This document shows, in pieces, positions 1 through 6,521 of a stretch of 12,106 nt of DNA. Position numbers and translations under genes: made by a program. Positions within the stretch are counted from its first letter, which is position 1; every line of letters starts with the position of its first letter. The notes beneath the pieces are model-generated. The model was not told the DNA's origin. It did no database searches and saw only the letters and a program-made list of their open reading frames with translations. This stretch comes from an uncultured Clostridia bacterium (GTDB taxonomy: Bacteria > Bacillota > Clostridia > TANB77 > CAG-508): contig CAKPLV010000012.1 in NCBI GenBank assembly GCA_934167735.1, forward strand, positions 1 through 12,106, in the 5' to 3' direction.

Positions 1-262
1 CAAAATGGTTATCCATTTCCCTTCCACCACGCATTACATATCCTAATCCATCATATAAATATCCATCACAAGCTCCACCAGGAATTTGCTCTTTTTCTAA
101 TATGTGAACTCTCTCACCTTTCATTTGTCCATCACGAACTAAAAAACATGCAGCAGCTAATGCTCCTAATCCAGAACCTATAATATATGCAGATTTTTTA
201 TCTACACCTTCTGGCTTTTTTGGTCTAGCAAATGCTTCATAATTTCCACTACTATAATACAT
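1..262 (-). CDS. ohyA: Oleate hydratase, N-terminal part (runs off left edge)
   Basis: FAD-dependent oleate hydratase (myosin-cross-reactive antigen family) adds water to the cis-9 double bond of unsaturated fatty acids such as oleate, giving 10-hydroxystearate; in Bacillota it is linked to detoxifying host or dietary fatty acids. The 87 visible residues begin MYYSSGNYEAFARPKKPEG, the characteristic family start, followed by a Rossmann FAD-binding turn (AYIIGSGLGALAAACFL, about residues 30-46) and the GGREMDNHF stretch near residue 80. The start at 262 has an AGGAGG ribosome-binding site at about 271-277. The full family length is near 580-590 residues, so most of the gene lies outside. It follows a TetR gene in the same orientation but is separated from it by a terminator and a promoter, suggesting a separate, possibly TetR-controlled, transcript. 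Confidence 0.93.
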   Translation of the reverse strand, partial: MYYSSGNYEAFARPKKPEGVDKKSAYIIGSGLGALAAACFLVRDGQMKGERVHILEKEQIPGGACDGYLYDGLGYVMRGGREMDNHF

Positions 263-295
263 AATAATTTCCTCCTTCATCATTTAGTATAACTA

Positions 296-325
296 ATTAT
301 AAAAATAATATTTTTAAATTTTCAA
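296..325 (-). promoter_or_regulatory. Probable sigma-A promoter of ohyA
   Basis: On the minus strand there is TTGAAA (325-320), an 18-bp spacer and a perfect TATAAT (301-296), about 34 bases ahead of the ohyA start. It lies after the terminator of the TetR gene. I see no convincing long palindrome overlapping it, so the TetR operator cannot be placed. Confidence 0.45.
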
Positions 326-377
326 TAAACAAAAAAATATATATGTATAATTTTTTTACATTTTATTTTAATTGTAT

Positions 378-409
378 AAAAAATAAAATGCAGTGTTTAT
401 TTACTGCAT
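378..409 (-). terminator. Rho-independent terminator of the TetR gene
   Basis: On the minus strand a 7-bp perfect stem, ATGCAGT (409-403) with ACTGCAT (394-388), has an 8-nt loop and is followed by a U-rich run. The stem includes the last codons of the TetR gene (its stop is at 399-397). It would separate the TetR transcript from ohyA. The inverted repeat could alternatively be an operator, but the U-tract favours a terminator. Confidence 0.6.
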
Positions 410-957
410 CTTAATTTTTCCAAAGCATTTTCCAAATTGCCTTCTATTACATTATTTAATTTTTTTATTATATTTTCTGGTTCTTCTTTCATTCCAGTTT
501 CAATCCAATCCTGTATTATTCCGACAAAACCATATTTATAAAAATTAGCTATGAATTTCTTATCTTCATCACTAACATTCGTATTTTTTGATTGTTCATC
601 TATCACATTCATTAACAAAAGAGCTGTTTGTTTGTAAATAAACCTTAAAAAATATTCTCTACTTATTGAATTATATGTATTTCTTACAAATTCTTTATTT
701 TCTAATATATATTCAAAAATTGATAAAAAACCTTGTTGCCAATTATCATATGTGTCTTTTCCATCCATTGATTGTATTACTTCATTTAAATATATCCATT
801 CTAGTAAATCATATACATCTTTAAAATGATAGTAAAATGTTTGTCTATTTACACCACAATCATCAGTAATATTTGATATTGTTATTTTTGACAATTCTTT
901 TTTTGATAATAGTTTTTTTAATGATGTTGCTAATGCTTTTTTTGTTATTTCTGACAT
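397..957 (-). CDS. TetR/AcrR-family transcriptional regulator
   Basis: A 186-residue DNA-binding regulator. The N-terminal TetR helix-turn-helix is clear at about residues 24-48, including TISNITDDCGVNRQTFYYHFKDVYDLL, with the family's typical TFYYHF recognition-helix end. The rest is helical and resembles the Firmicutes-type TetR C-terminal ligand domain seen in DhaS-like regulators; the ligand cannot be read from the sequence. The start is supported by AGAGGTGA eight bases upstream. The gene follows the nucleotidyltransferase gene by 19 nt, with no promoter visible in the gap, so it is probably co-transcribed with the radical SAM and nucleotidyltransferase genes. It lies just ahead of ohyA, so a likely role is sensing fatty acids or membrane stress to control ohyA, its own operon, or both. 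That role is inference from position only. Confidence 0.88.
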   Translation of the reverse strand: MSEITKKALATSLKKLLSKKELSKITISNITDDCGVNRQTFYYHFKDVYDLLEWIYLNEVIQSMDGKDTYDNWQQGFLSIFEYILENKEFVRNTYNSISREYFLRFIYKQTALLLMNVIDEQSKNTNVSDEDKKFIANFYKYGFVGIIQDWIETGMKEEPENIIKKLNNVIEGNLENALEKLRCSK

Positions 958-976
958 TTTTTCACCTCTATAAGAA

Positions 977-1453
977 CTAATTTTTCTTAATTATATCTGA
1001 ATATATAAAATTTTCAACATATTTGCTTTCTTTTATATAATCTTTTCTAATTAAAGTTGCACTAATTGGTATATTTTTTCTTTCTAAATCCACTAATCTA
1101 TTTTCAATATTTAAATAATCAGCAACTTTTTCTCCATATAATTCACTGCTGTAGAAATGAGTTACAGGAACATCTTTTATTAAATTTGATAAATACCCCA
1201 TTTGAATTTCTACACTTTCTTTATCTAGTCCATATTCTTTAGGACTGTTATATGCATATATTATTTTTACATTAGGATATAATTTTTTTATCCATTGAGC
1301 TCTTTGTTCTGTACTGATATTTATAATATCTGTATCATATACAACTACATATACTTCGTCCATTTCTTTTAAAGCTGTTTCAATTAAAAATTGATGCCCT
1401 TTATGTAATGGTGCAAATTTTCCTATTGTAAATCCTATTTTTTTATTATTCAT
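977..1453 (-). CDS. NadR/NadM-type nucleotidyltransferase (adenylyl- or cytidylyltransferase family)
   Basis: A 158-residue single-domain enzyme of the HxGH nucleotidyltransferase superfamily. The N-terminus has GKFAPLHKGHQFLI (residues 11-24) with the nucleotide-binding HKGH at 17-20, and the C-terminal part has ISATLIR (130-136), the counterpart of the ISxTxxR motif of NMN adenylyltransferases. Closest in style to the NMN-adenylyltransferase domain of NadR, which makes NAD from NMN and ATP, but the kinase domain of NadR is absent. The substrate is therefore uncertain: NMN, a related mononucleotide or a phospho-sugar are all possible. A GGAG ribosome-binding site precedes the ATG. It lies 14 nt downstream of the radical SAM gene and 19 nt upstream of the TetR gene, consistent with one operon and suggesting the two enzymes act in one pathway. 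Confidence 0.78.
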   Translation of the reverse strand: MNNKKIGFTIGKFAPLHKGHQFLIETALKEMDEVYVVVYDTDIINISTEQRAQWIKKLYPNVKIIYAYNSPKEYGLDKESVEIQMGYLSNLIKDVPVTHFYSSELYGEKVADYLNIENRLVDLERKNIPISATLIRKDYIKESKYVENFIYSDIIKKN

Positions 1454-1467
1454 TTTTTCTCCAATTA

Positions 1468-2250
1468 TTATCTTTCAAACTCCTTAGTTTTTTCTTTATA
1501 ATATTGCATAACTTCAGAACTTCTCGAAAATACTCTTATATTTCCCAGCTCCATTAATCTTCTTTTTATTTCAAACTCTTCAGATATAGGATTATAGAAT
1601 AATTTTCCTTTATCAGAAAAATGAACAGTTTCTTCAGTTTCTTTTTCTCCAAATATACTTCCTACAACTACATCTTTAACACCATATTTCTTAATTACTT
1701 CTTTATATTTTCCTATATCTTGTTTTGTAATTTCATTTAATACTGGTTTCATATATAATACTGTAGGAATATTTAATTTTTTAGAAATTTCAAAAGTTCT
1801 AAATCTTTTGTTAGGCATATCTGTTCCTTTTTCAACATCTTCCCACCTACTTATTGTAGCTGAGCTAACGAATACAACTAATTGTCCCAGATACTGAATA
1901 AGATCTTTAAATTTATCTACTTCATCTACTTTAATTTCTTTCTTTGTAGACAACTGAATTTGATTTCCTTTTTGTAAAAAATATTTGATTAATTTAATTG
2001 TCTCTTGCTTATTATTATCATCCCAACATTCTGAAAAACATCCAAGAGTTATTAAAGTGTCTTTTGATATTCCTAATTGTTCTATTTCTTCGATTAGTTC
2101 TTCTGCTTTTCTGACCTTTCCCACTATATTCTTATTGTCATATCCCATTTGTCCCAAATAGCAGTATGAACATTTCCCCGTACAACCTAAGCAGGTATTT
2201 ACAAATATTCTTTTATTGTCTTTTGAATATAAATAACCTGTGTCTATCAT
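1468..2250 (-). CDS. Radical SAM protein, function unknown
   Basis: A 260-residue radical S-adenosylmethionine enzyme. The [4Fe-4S] motif CxxxCxxC is visible as CTGKCSYC (C23, C27, C30), with a further Cys at 20; the following YLGQMGY is typical of the motif end. Further on, TLGCFSECWDD (about 68-78) and QIQLSTKKEI occupy positions seen in radical SAM beta strands involved in SAM binding. The protein is short, with no auxiliary-cluster domain of SPASM type. It resembles small radical SAM proteins related to the spore-photoproduct-lyase/elongator-like group, but I cannot assign a reaction. The start is supported by AGAAGGAACTGATAAA before the ATG. It is the first of three closely spaced genes (radical SAM, nucleotidyltransferase, TetR). 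The 72-nt gap before it has neither a clear promoter nor a terminator, so read-through from the AAA+/VWA operon is possible. Confidence 0.82.
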   Translation of the reverse strand: MIDTGYLYSKDNKRIFVNTCLGCTGKCSYCYLGQMGYDNKNIVGKVRKAEELIEEIEQLGISKDTLITLGCFSECWDDNNKQETIKLIKYFLQKGNQIQLSTKKEIKVDEVDKFKDLIQYLGQLVVFVSSATISRWEDVEKGTDMPNKRFRTFEISKKLNIPTVLYMKPVLNEITKQDIGKYKEVIKKYGVKDVVVGSIFGEKETEETVHFSDKGKLFYNPISEEFEIKRRLMELGNIRVFSRSSEVMQYYKEKTKEFER

Positions 2251-2322
2251 TTTATCAGTTCCTTCTTTTAGTTTTTTCTTTTTCTATTCTTATACTACTA
2301 TGATATAAAACCTCTATATTTT

Positions 2323-2475
2323 CTAACATCTATATTCTCCTTTATAAATTTGTTCTTCAATCAAAGATTCCAAAGAAACATTTTTATTTAAAAACTCATT
2401 TACTAGATTATCATTTGTAATTTGAATTGGATTTGTCTCAAAATCTTCTGTTTTTATAAAAAATTTATCATCCAT
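2323..2475 (-). CDS. Small 50-residue protein at the end of the AAA+/VWA operon
   Basis: A short gene encoding MDDKFFIKTEDFETNPIQI followed by an acidic/asparagine-rich helical stretch and ending KGEYRC. The start ATG at 2475 is preceded at 7-8 nt by a perfect GGAGG, which overlaps the stop codon of the 321-residue gene (2486-2488), a strong sign of translational coupling. I do not recognise the family. The composition is acidic and soluble, with no signal peptide or membrane segment, so it could be a small adaptor or substrate-like protein for the AAA+/VWA pair. It is short enough to be missed by routine gene calling; the evidence for it is the coupling and ribosome-binding site rather than homology. 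Confidence 0.62.
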   Translation of the reverse strand: MDDKFFIKTEDFETNPIQITNDNLVNEFLNKNVSLESLIEEQIYKGEYRC

Positions 2476-2485
2476 ACTATGCCTC

Positions 2486-3451
2486 CTATATTTCTTCAAA
2501 AATTAATCTATTTCTTGAATTTGAATTATGCAATACATATTTTGAAAATTCACTAATATTTTTCTTATGATTCATCATCTTAAATATCACACTTAAATCT
2601 TGATGATATTGTAAATTATCTTCAAGATTTACTCGACCTCTGATATGAAGTAAATAGTTTTCAATTAGTGAAAATACATTTTTATTTTTTAATAAGAAAT
2701 TATATTTTCCATTTAATAAAATGCTTTCATATTTTTTGTTGAAGTCATTTATCATTTCTTCTGAATATTTTTTAGGATTATTTATTGCAAAATAATATAA
2801 TTCATCATCTATAAACTTTCTCCACAAAGCAACATAACACATTACTTCAGAATTTCTTTGACTAATGTGTTGTGTATATACATAATAGTTTTTTTCTTCA
2901 TCTACAAATGTTTTTATTTTTTCATTTGTTTTAGTCATATTGCAAACTTCAACTTCTGCAAATATGTCAATTATATTTGAGAAATCTCCTTCATACTCAG
3001 GATATCTACCATGTTTATCTTCAATATAAAAACCATTAGAAATTATTTTACCATTTAAAGTATATATATTAATTATTTTTTCAAATTCTTTATACATCAT
3101 AATTTTAAATTCTTTAATTATAAGCGCCTTTTTATCTTCTACTGATATGTCATCACTTTTGAATTTTTTATAATCATTTGTCATATAATATTTCAGGCAT
3201 TTTGAATCAAAATCATATTTAGCATAAATAGAATGATATTTATCCAATTTTCTAAATGTTCTTATATTCTGACATAAATTATATATATATTTATCTAACA
3301 TATTTAAACAATTTTCGTGACCAACAATTTTTTCTATATAATTTATTTTATCAAACAAAAAACTTATTACAAAAACTTTTAAAAGACTTTCTGGATTAGT
3401 TTTTCTAAAAAAATTCTCTAATTTACCTGTTATAAAAACTTTATCTATCAT
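2486..3451 (-). CDS. Unrecognised 321-residue protein in the AAA+/VWA operon
   Basis: I do not recognise this protein. It is mostly helical, Lys/Asn/Tyr-rich, without signal peptide, membrane segment or obvious metal-binding cluster. The N-terminal third has aromatic and helical segments (FRKTNPESLLKVFVISFLF; LDKYIYNLCQNIRTF). The middle has a possible beta-containing section (INIYTLNGKIISNGFYIED) followed by an acidic strand. The C-terminal third contains QHISQRNSEVMCYVALWR and helices ending HNSNSRNRLIFEEI. Its AGGAGC site lies in the 14-nt gap after the VWA gene, and its stop codon overlaps the ribosome-binding site of the next small gene, so it belongs firmly to the operon. By analogy with three-component MoxR-VWA systems it could be a substrate, adaptor or effector of the ATPase pair; that is inference. 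Confidence 0.8.
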   Translation of the reverse strand: MIDKVFITGKLENFFRKTNPESLLKVFVISFLFDKINYIEKIVGHENCLNMLDKYIYNLCQNIRTFRKLDKYHSIYAKYDFDSKCLKYYMTNDYKKFKSDDISVEDKKALIIKEFKIMMYKEFEKIINIYTLNGKIISNGFYIEDKHGRYPEYEGDFSNIIDIFAEVEVCNMTKTNEKIKTFVDEEKNYYVYTQHISQRNSEVMCYVALWRKFIDDELYYFAINNPKKYSEEMINDFNKKYESILLNGKYNFLLKNKNVFSLIENYLLHIRGRVNLEDNLQYHQDLSVIFKMMNHKKNISEFSKYVLHNSNSRNRLIFEEI

Positions 3452-3465
3452 AATTTTTGCTCCTG

Positions 3466-4653
3466 TTAATTATCATACTCATAGTCATCTTCTTGTTCAT
3501 AATCATCACTATCTTGTCTCTTATAATATTCTTCCAAAGTAGGATTTCCATCCATTGATACATCATATACAAGTTTTGGATTATATACACAACAATCTGG
3601 ATCGACCCAATCATGTAGAGTTGGATCTTCCCATGGGTATCTATCTTCTGTACATAAAAATGTAGGCACTTTATCTTCCTGACATAAATAAGCCATCTGG
3701 CAAATAGAAGATAAGCCATCAAAATCAGCAAGTATTACAGAAAACTCTGCATTATTAGCCATTTGGGCTGCAGTCTGTGGAGTTGGACATGCAATTTTAT
3801 TTACTTTTCCTGTTTTATATCCTTCTAATGTTTTTCTTGTTCCATAATTTTCATCTTCAACCATGTCCTTTTCATAAAATCCATTTCCACATGCTGCAAT
3901 ATAACATTCATATCCTTGTCTTTCCAACAAATTAATAATTTCCGGCATAAGTTCGTGCAATATTTTATTTGAACCACAGCCATAAACTCCAGACGTATCA
4001 ATAAAAAACTGTACATATCTTGCATCTTTCAAATCATATTTATCTCCCAACACTTTATAATTTTGATGTTTTACCATGTGTTGTAACATTTGTTTTTTAT
4101 CGTAACTTTCTGAACCATCTTGTTTATCAATCCCTGCATGTTGTGCTGCAATTTTTTTTATAATTTCTAATATATATCTTTTTAAATATTCTTGACGATT
4201 TTGAGTTCTATAATCTTCTTGTTTCTTCTTATTTTTTTCGAATATATTTTCTACAGCTTTTTGCAAGTCTTTTTGTGTCATTTGTGTTTTATGTTCACTA
4301 TTTGAATGTCCATGTCCATTTTTATTTTCTTCACTTTGAGTCTGTCCATTTTTATCACTTTCGCCTTTACCGCGCTCTCCTGTATTTTGGGTTTTACTAC
4401 TTTTATTTTCTTTATCTGGATTATCTCCACCCTCAACAGAATTAGGAGAGTCCTTAATTTCTTTAGATGCTTCATCTCCTCCATGAGTATGTTCTGATGT
4501 TTTTGATGTTGCTGGAGCAACTTCTTGAGTTTCAGGAGCATCTTCTGGTGATTCAATAGGTTCATTTTCTTTATTTTCTTGCTGTTTTTTCTTGTTTTGT
4601 ACTTGACGTTCCAAATCTGCAAAAATTTTATTTATATCATATTGAAAAGCCAT
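3466..4653 (-). CDS. VWA-like domain protein with long charged linker, partner of the AAA+ ATPase
   Basis: A 395-residue cytoplasmic protein. Residues 1-20 may form a short helical docking segment. Residues about 20-125 are a low-complexity, disordered linker rich in Glu, Lys, Gly, Ser and His. Residues 126-215 are helical. A von Willebrand A-like domain begins at YVQFFIDTSGVYG: D219-T-S-G-V resembles a MIDAS start (DxSxS), but the second Ser position is Val, so metal binding may be altered. A second acidic loop, ILADFDGLSS (308-316), fits a later VWA strand. The tail (381-395) is strongly acidic. Its AGGAGG site overlaps the stop codon of the ATPase gene, so the two are translationally coupled. 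The arrangement (AAA+ then VWA with acidic linker) resembles CobS-CobT, NorQ-NorD and RavA-ViaA chaperone pairs. The client is unknown. Confidence 0.8.
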   Translation of the reverse strand: MAFQYDINKIFADLERQVQNKKKQQENKENEPIESPEDAPETQEVAPATSKTSEHTHGGDEASKEIKDSPNSVEGGDNPDKENKSSKTQNTGERGKGESDKNGQTQSEENKNGHGHSNSEHKTQMTQKDLQKAVENIFEKNKKKQEDYRTQNRQEYLKRYILEIIKKIAAQHAGIDKQDGSESYDKKQMLQHMVKHQNYKVLGDKYDLKDARYVQFFIDTSGVYGCGSNKILHELMPEIINLLERQGYECYIAACGNGFYEKDMVEDENYGTRKTLEGYKTGKVNKIACPTPQTAAQMANNAEFSVILADFDGLSSICQMAYLCQEDKVPTFLCTEDRYPWEDPTLHDWVDPDCCVYNPKLVYDVSMDGNPTLEEYYKRQDSDDYEQEDDYEYDN

Positions 4654-4664
4654 TAATTTTCCTC

Positions 4665-5960
4665 CTAATCATCATCATAACCTTTTCCTTCGTTATTGTA
4701 TTCTGAATCTGTTTCATATTTTTTCTGTTCATTTTCATCTTTTTTTGGGCTTAAAAATGCTTCTAATGTATTAGGAGAATCTGAATCTAAATAAACAAAT
4801 GTATTGCCTTTATTTATGGCAATTCTAAACATGTTGTCTCCTTCTACTTTTATTCCAAATCTTGTTCCATAATTTTTATTTCCAGCCCAAACAATTTTAT
4901 CAGATTGTATTTCGTCATCTGTCAAAGAATATTCAAACCAGCCTTTATATCTATTGTCATAATTATCAAATTCCATATTTTCACTAGCCATTTTCAATTG
5001 ATCTATTGTATCTATATTCACATAGAATCTTCCTTGTTCTTCATCATCAGAATATATTTTGAATTTACCTTTATTTCCTTCTTCAAAAATTTTTGCCCAT
5101 CCTTGTTGATTATTTGAATTAATAGTAATATAGCATCTTTCTAAATCAGGTACTTCAAATTCTAAGCTTCCATTTTCCATTTCATTTGCATGTTGTAAAT
5201 CATCCAAAGACATTACATCTAATTCATCTAAATTGATATATTGAGATAATGCATCTTCATCAATCTCAGCGCCTAAGATTTTCAAATCCTCAATATATTG
5301 TTTAGCCTGTCTAATTGAAAAATTAGGACATTTATCATAAACATAACCTAAATAATGATTATCTGGTAATCCCAATATTTCTAAGAATAGGTCTTTACTA
5401 GGTCTAGGAACTTCTACTTTTTTGCTTCTGTTTAGAAGTGCCTCATCAATTTCTCTCTTGTCATTTGAAGTGATGAATGTATAAATTGGATATTGACCTT
5501 TTTCATATGTGTCTGTACCTGTTGTTAATCTTCCATTTTCCAAAAAGTCTAATAGAAATGAATCAACCTCTGGTCTAGCTTTATCTAATTCATCTATAAC
5601 AAGTACTACAGGACTTTCCTTTGATTGTTGCAATGCTTGCAACAATATACCTTCTTTTATTGAACTATCTGCATCTTGTTTCATAACTCCTTCAATATTT
5701 ACATCATATTGAAAATTTTCTGTTCCCATTCTTGGAAAACATTGAACAAATTTTTCTTCAGCTCCAATCATTTGAGAAAATGTTTCAGCTAAAAATGTTT
5801 TTCCTGCTCCTGATTTTCCTTGTAATAATAGAGTAGGAATACTTTTTTTCTCTCTTTTTCCTGCCGCTTCAAATAATAAAACTTTTTTGGCTAAATCTTC
5901 TGAAGCAAAATAACCTAAATCTTTTAATTTTTCTTGTGTTTCTTGTATTTTATCTGACAT
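4665..5960 (-). CDS. MoxR/CobS-like AAA+ ATPase with extra C-terminal domain
   Basis: A 431-residue ATPase counted from MSDKIQETQ. Walker A is GKSGAGKT (48-55), Walker B VVLVIDELDK (118-127, D123/E124), sensor 1 TSN (164-166), arginine finger ALLNRSKKVEVPRP (R178), and sensor 2 in FSIRQAKQYI (R217). This is the MoxR/CbbQ/CobS group of AAA+ chaperones, which remodel or load cofactors into client proteins with a VWA partner. Residues about 275-405 form an added, probably beta-rich domain containing W288, W341 and W358, which I do not recognise, followed by an acidic tail. An upstream in-frame TTG at 6023 would add 21 residues, but that TTG is the -35 box and the codons behind it include the -10 box of a near-consensus promoter, so I place the start at the ATG at 5960 (weak GAAAGG site upstream). 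First gene of the operon; the VWA gene follows with coupled translation. Confidence 0.88.
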   Translation of the reverse strand: MSDKIQETQEKLKDLGYFASEDLAKKVLLFEAAGKREKKSIPTLLLQGKSGAGKTFLAETFSQMIGAEEKFVQCFPRMGTENFQYDVNIEGVMKQDADSSIKEGILLQALQQSKESPVVLVIDELDKARPEVDSFLLDFLENGRLTTGTDTYEKGQYPIYTFITSNDKREIDEALLNRSKKVEVPRPSKDLFLEILGLPDNHYLGYVYDKCPNFSIRQAKQYIEDLKILGAEIDEDALSQYINLDELDVMSLDDLQHANEMENGSLEFEVPDLERCYITINSNNQQGWAKIFEEGNKGKFKIYSDDEEQGRFYVNIDTIDQLKMASENMEFDNYDNRYKGWFEYSLTDDEIQSDKIVWAGNKNYGTRFGIKVEGDNMFRIAINKGNTFVYLDSDSPNTLEAFLSPKKDENEQKKYETDSEYNNEGKGYDDD

Positions 5961-5994
5961 CTTTACATTTTTACCTTTCTTTTTATATATAATC

Positions 5995-6023
5995 ATTATA
6001 TCAATAATTAAATTTTTTCTCAA
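5995..6023 (-). promoter_or_regulatory. Sigma-A promoter of the AAA+/VWA operon
   Basis: The minus strand shows TTGAGA (6023-6018), an exact 17-bp spacer and a perfect TATAAT (6000-5995). Transcription would start near 5988, leaving a leader of about 28 nt before the ATG at 5960. It fixes the ATPase start: the longer reading frame would begin inside this promoter. No operator-like palindrome overlaps it. Confidence 0.72.
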
Positions 6024-6126
6024 TATCTTATTTTCTTAAATTATATTTAATATTTTTTTATCAATTTTTATCTGCACAAAGTACAATTCAAATTGGCGGA
6101 TTATCTTCTTCATTCATCATAATCTA

Positions 6127-6165
6127 TTATTTAAGTTTTAATACCGCTACACACTCCACGTGTGA
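6127..6165 (-). pseudogene. Displaced original 3' end of rlmD
   Basis: Read on the minus strand from 6165, these 13 codons give SHVECVAVLKLK and a TAA stop. The intact rlmD, 1.4 kb away, ends TSHVECVTVLTLKK. The match covers the highly conserved SHVE-C-V end of the RlmD family and stays in frame to a stop, so this is the chromosomal tail of rlmD cut off when the element at 6148-7544 integrated. The element supplied the replacement tail now used by the gene. There is no start codon or ribosome-binding site, so it is not translated on its own. Confidence 0.85.
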
Positions 6166-6168
6166 AGT
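6148..6168. repeat. Left attachment core (att repeat, copy 1)
   Basis: On the plus strand TACACACTCCAC then G/A then TGTGAAGT, a 21-bp direct repeat with one mismatch relative to 7524-7544 (G at 6160, A at 7536). It covers the SHVECV codons of rlmD. The copies mark the crossover region of a tyrosine recombinase. Integration at the 3' end of rumA/rlmD genes is known for several integrative elements of Gram-positive bacteria. Confidence 0.82.
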
Positions 6169-6193
6169 TTGTAGATATGCTTTTACTATAATA

Positions 6194-6275
6194 CTTATAT
6201 AACCTTATATAAACATTTCTAATTCTTGAAAAATCAACAAAATATAGAAACCAAAACTTATATAAACTTATATAA
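6194..6275. repeat. Four CTTATATAA repeats in two pairs at the left element end
   Basis: CTTATATAA occurs at 6194-6202, 6204-6212, 6257-6265 and 6267-6275. Within each pair the spacing is 10 bp (one helical turn) and the pairs are 63 bp apart (six turns), so all four lie on the same face of the helix. A related CTTTTATATAAG is at the opposite end at about 7482-7493. This phasing suits binding sites for an integrase arm domain or an excisionase, though the AT-rich background weakens the case. Confidence 0.5.
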
Positions 6276-6308
6276 AAATTTTTTATCATCTTCAATCACT
6301 TATGTAGT

Positions 6309-6327
6309 GGTGGCAAATGGGTGGCAA
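6309..6327. repeat. 19-bp terminal direct repeat, left copy (probable integrase arm site)
   Basis: GGTGGCAAATGGGTGGCAA is identical to the copy at 7444-7462. It contains GGTGGCAA twice, 11 bp apart, and runs into an almost perfect palindrome GGTGGCAATGCCACC (6320-6334). Its presence inside both ends of the element, in the same orientation, fits arm-type sites bound by the N-terminal domain of Tn916-type integrases. Confidence 0.65.
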
Positions 6328-6346
6328 TGCCACCAAAATTTATATA

Positions 6347-6481
6347 TAAAAAGCAGGTATTTCTACCTGCCACTTTTCTAGTCAGGAAAAGTTTAGGCAG
6401 GGTGACCTTCCTGCATCTCCTAACAAGGGTGGCGGCTGCCTGTTCCGCCCTCTGAAACTTTTCCTATTACTATTATATGTT
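6347..6481 (-). ncRNA. Structured small RNA, candidate RNA antitoxin of the PBECR-like gene
   Basis: The transcript would start near 6481 from the promoter at 6488-6517 and end at the terminator at 6348-6370. It contains no plausible reading frame and is much richer in G+C than its surroundings. Visible structure: a perfect 10-bp closing stem GGAAAAGTTT (6464-6455) with AAACTTTTCC (6394-6385); an inner hairpin GGCGG (6449-6445) with CCGCC (6435-6431); its loop sequence AGGCAG (6441-6436) is complementary to CTGCCT (6400-6395), giving a possible pseudoknot, which competes with a local hairpin GCAGG (6414-6410)/CCTGC (6401-6397). Bases 6393-6380 (AACTTTTCCTGACT) can pair over 14 nt, one a G-U, with the nuclease mRNA leader at 6906-6893 including its Shine-Dalgarno. 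An alternative hairpin CTTTT/AAAAG (6391-6387/6377-6373) would expose CCTGACT in its loop. I do not recognise a known RNA family. Confidence 0.6.
6348..6370 (-). terminator. Terminator of the small RNA
   Basis: Minus strand: GCAGGTA (6370-6364), GAAA tetraloop, TACCTGC (6359-6353), then TTTTT. A perfect 7-bp stem with a GNRA loop and U-tract. It would end the small RNA and any read-through from the nuclease gene. Confidence 0.8.
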
Positions 6482-6487
6482 AAATTT

Positions 6488-6517
6488 ATTATAACATACA
6501 TTATTATTAAATTTCAA
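6488..6517 (-). promoter_or_regulatory. Promoter of the small RNA
   Basis: Minus strand: TTGAAA (6517-6512), 18-bp spacer, TATAAT (6493-6488). It begins only 5 bases after the stop codon of the nuclease gene and would start transcription about 17 nt upstream of the closing stem of the small RNA. Confidence 0.58.
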
Positions 6518-6521
6518 GTTT

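Noticed and set aside
2251..2322. Promoter or terminator between the 50-residue gene and the radical SAM gene
   Set aside because: Only weak AT-rich matches and no stable hairpin; the signal is not good enough to report, so read-through remains open.
3441..3731. Minus-strand open frame overlapping the VWA gene, and similar ones at 3825-4025 and 4278-4622
   Set aside because: Out-of-frame shadows of the VWA protein gene, with low-complexity translation and no ribosome-binding sites.
4306..5712. Plus-strand open frames opposite the VWA and AAA+ genes (4306-4497, 4905-5117, 5509-5712)
   Set aside because: Antisense shadows in AT-rich coding DNA; no promoter, ribosome-binding site or recognisable protein pattern.
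6024..6126. Short peptide (MNEEDNPPI) or terminator between the rlmD tail remnant and the AAA+ promoter
   Set aside because: The frame has only nine codons and there is no U-tailed hairpin; nothing in this stretch can be supported.
6340..6481. Type III (ToxIN-like) antitoxin RNA or a known riboswitch
   Set aside because: Type III antitoxins are tandem repeats upstream of the toxin; here the RNA is downstream, unrepeated and has its own promoter. I could not match it to any riboswitch consensus I know, and no gene follows it closely on the same strand.
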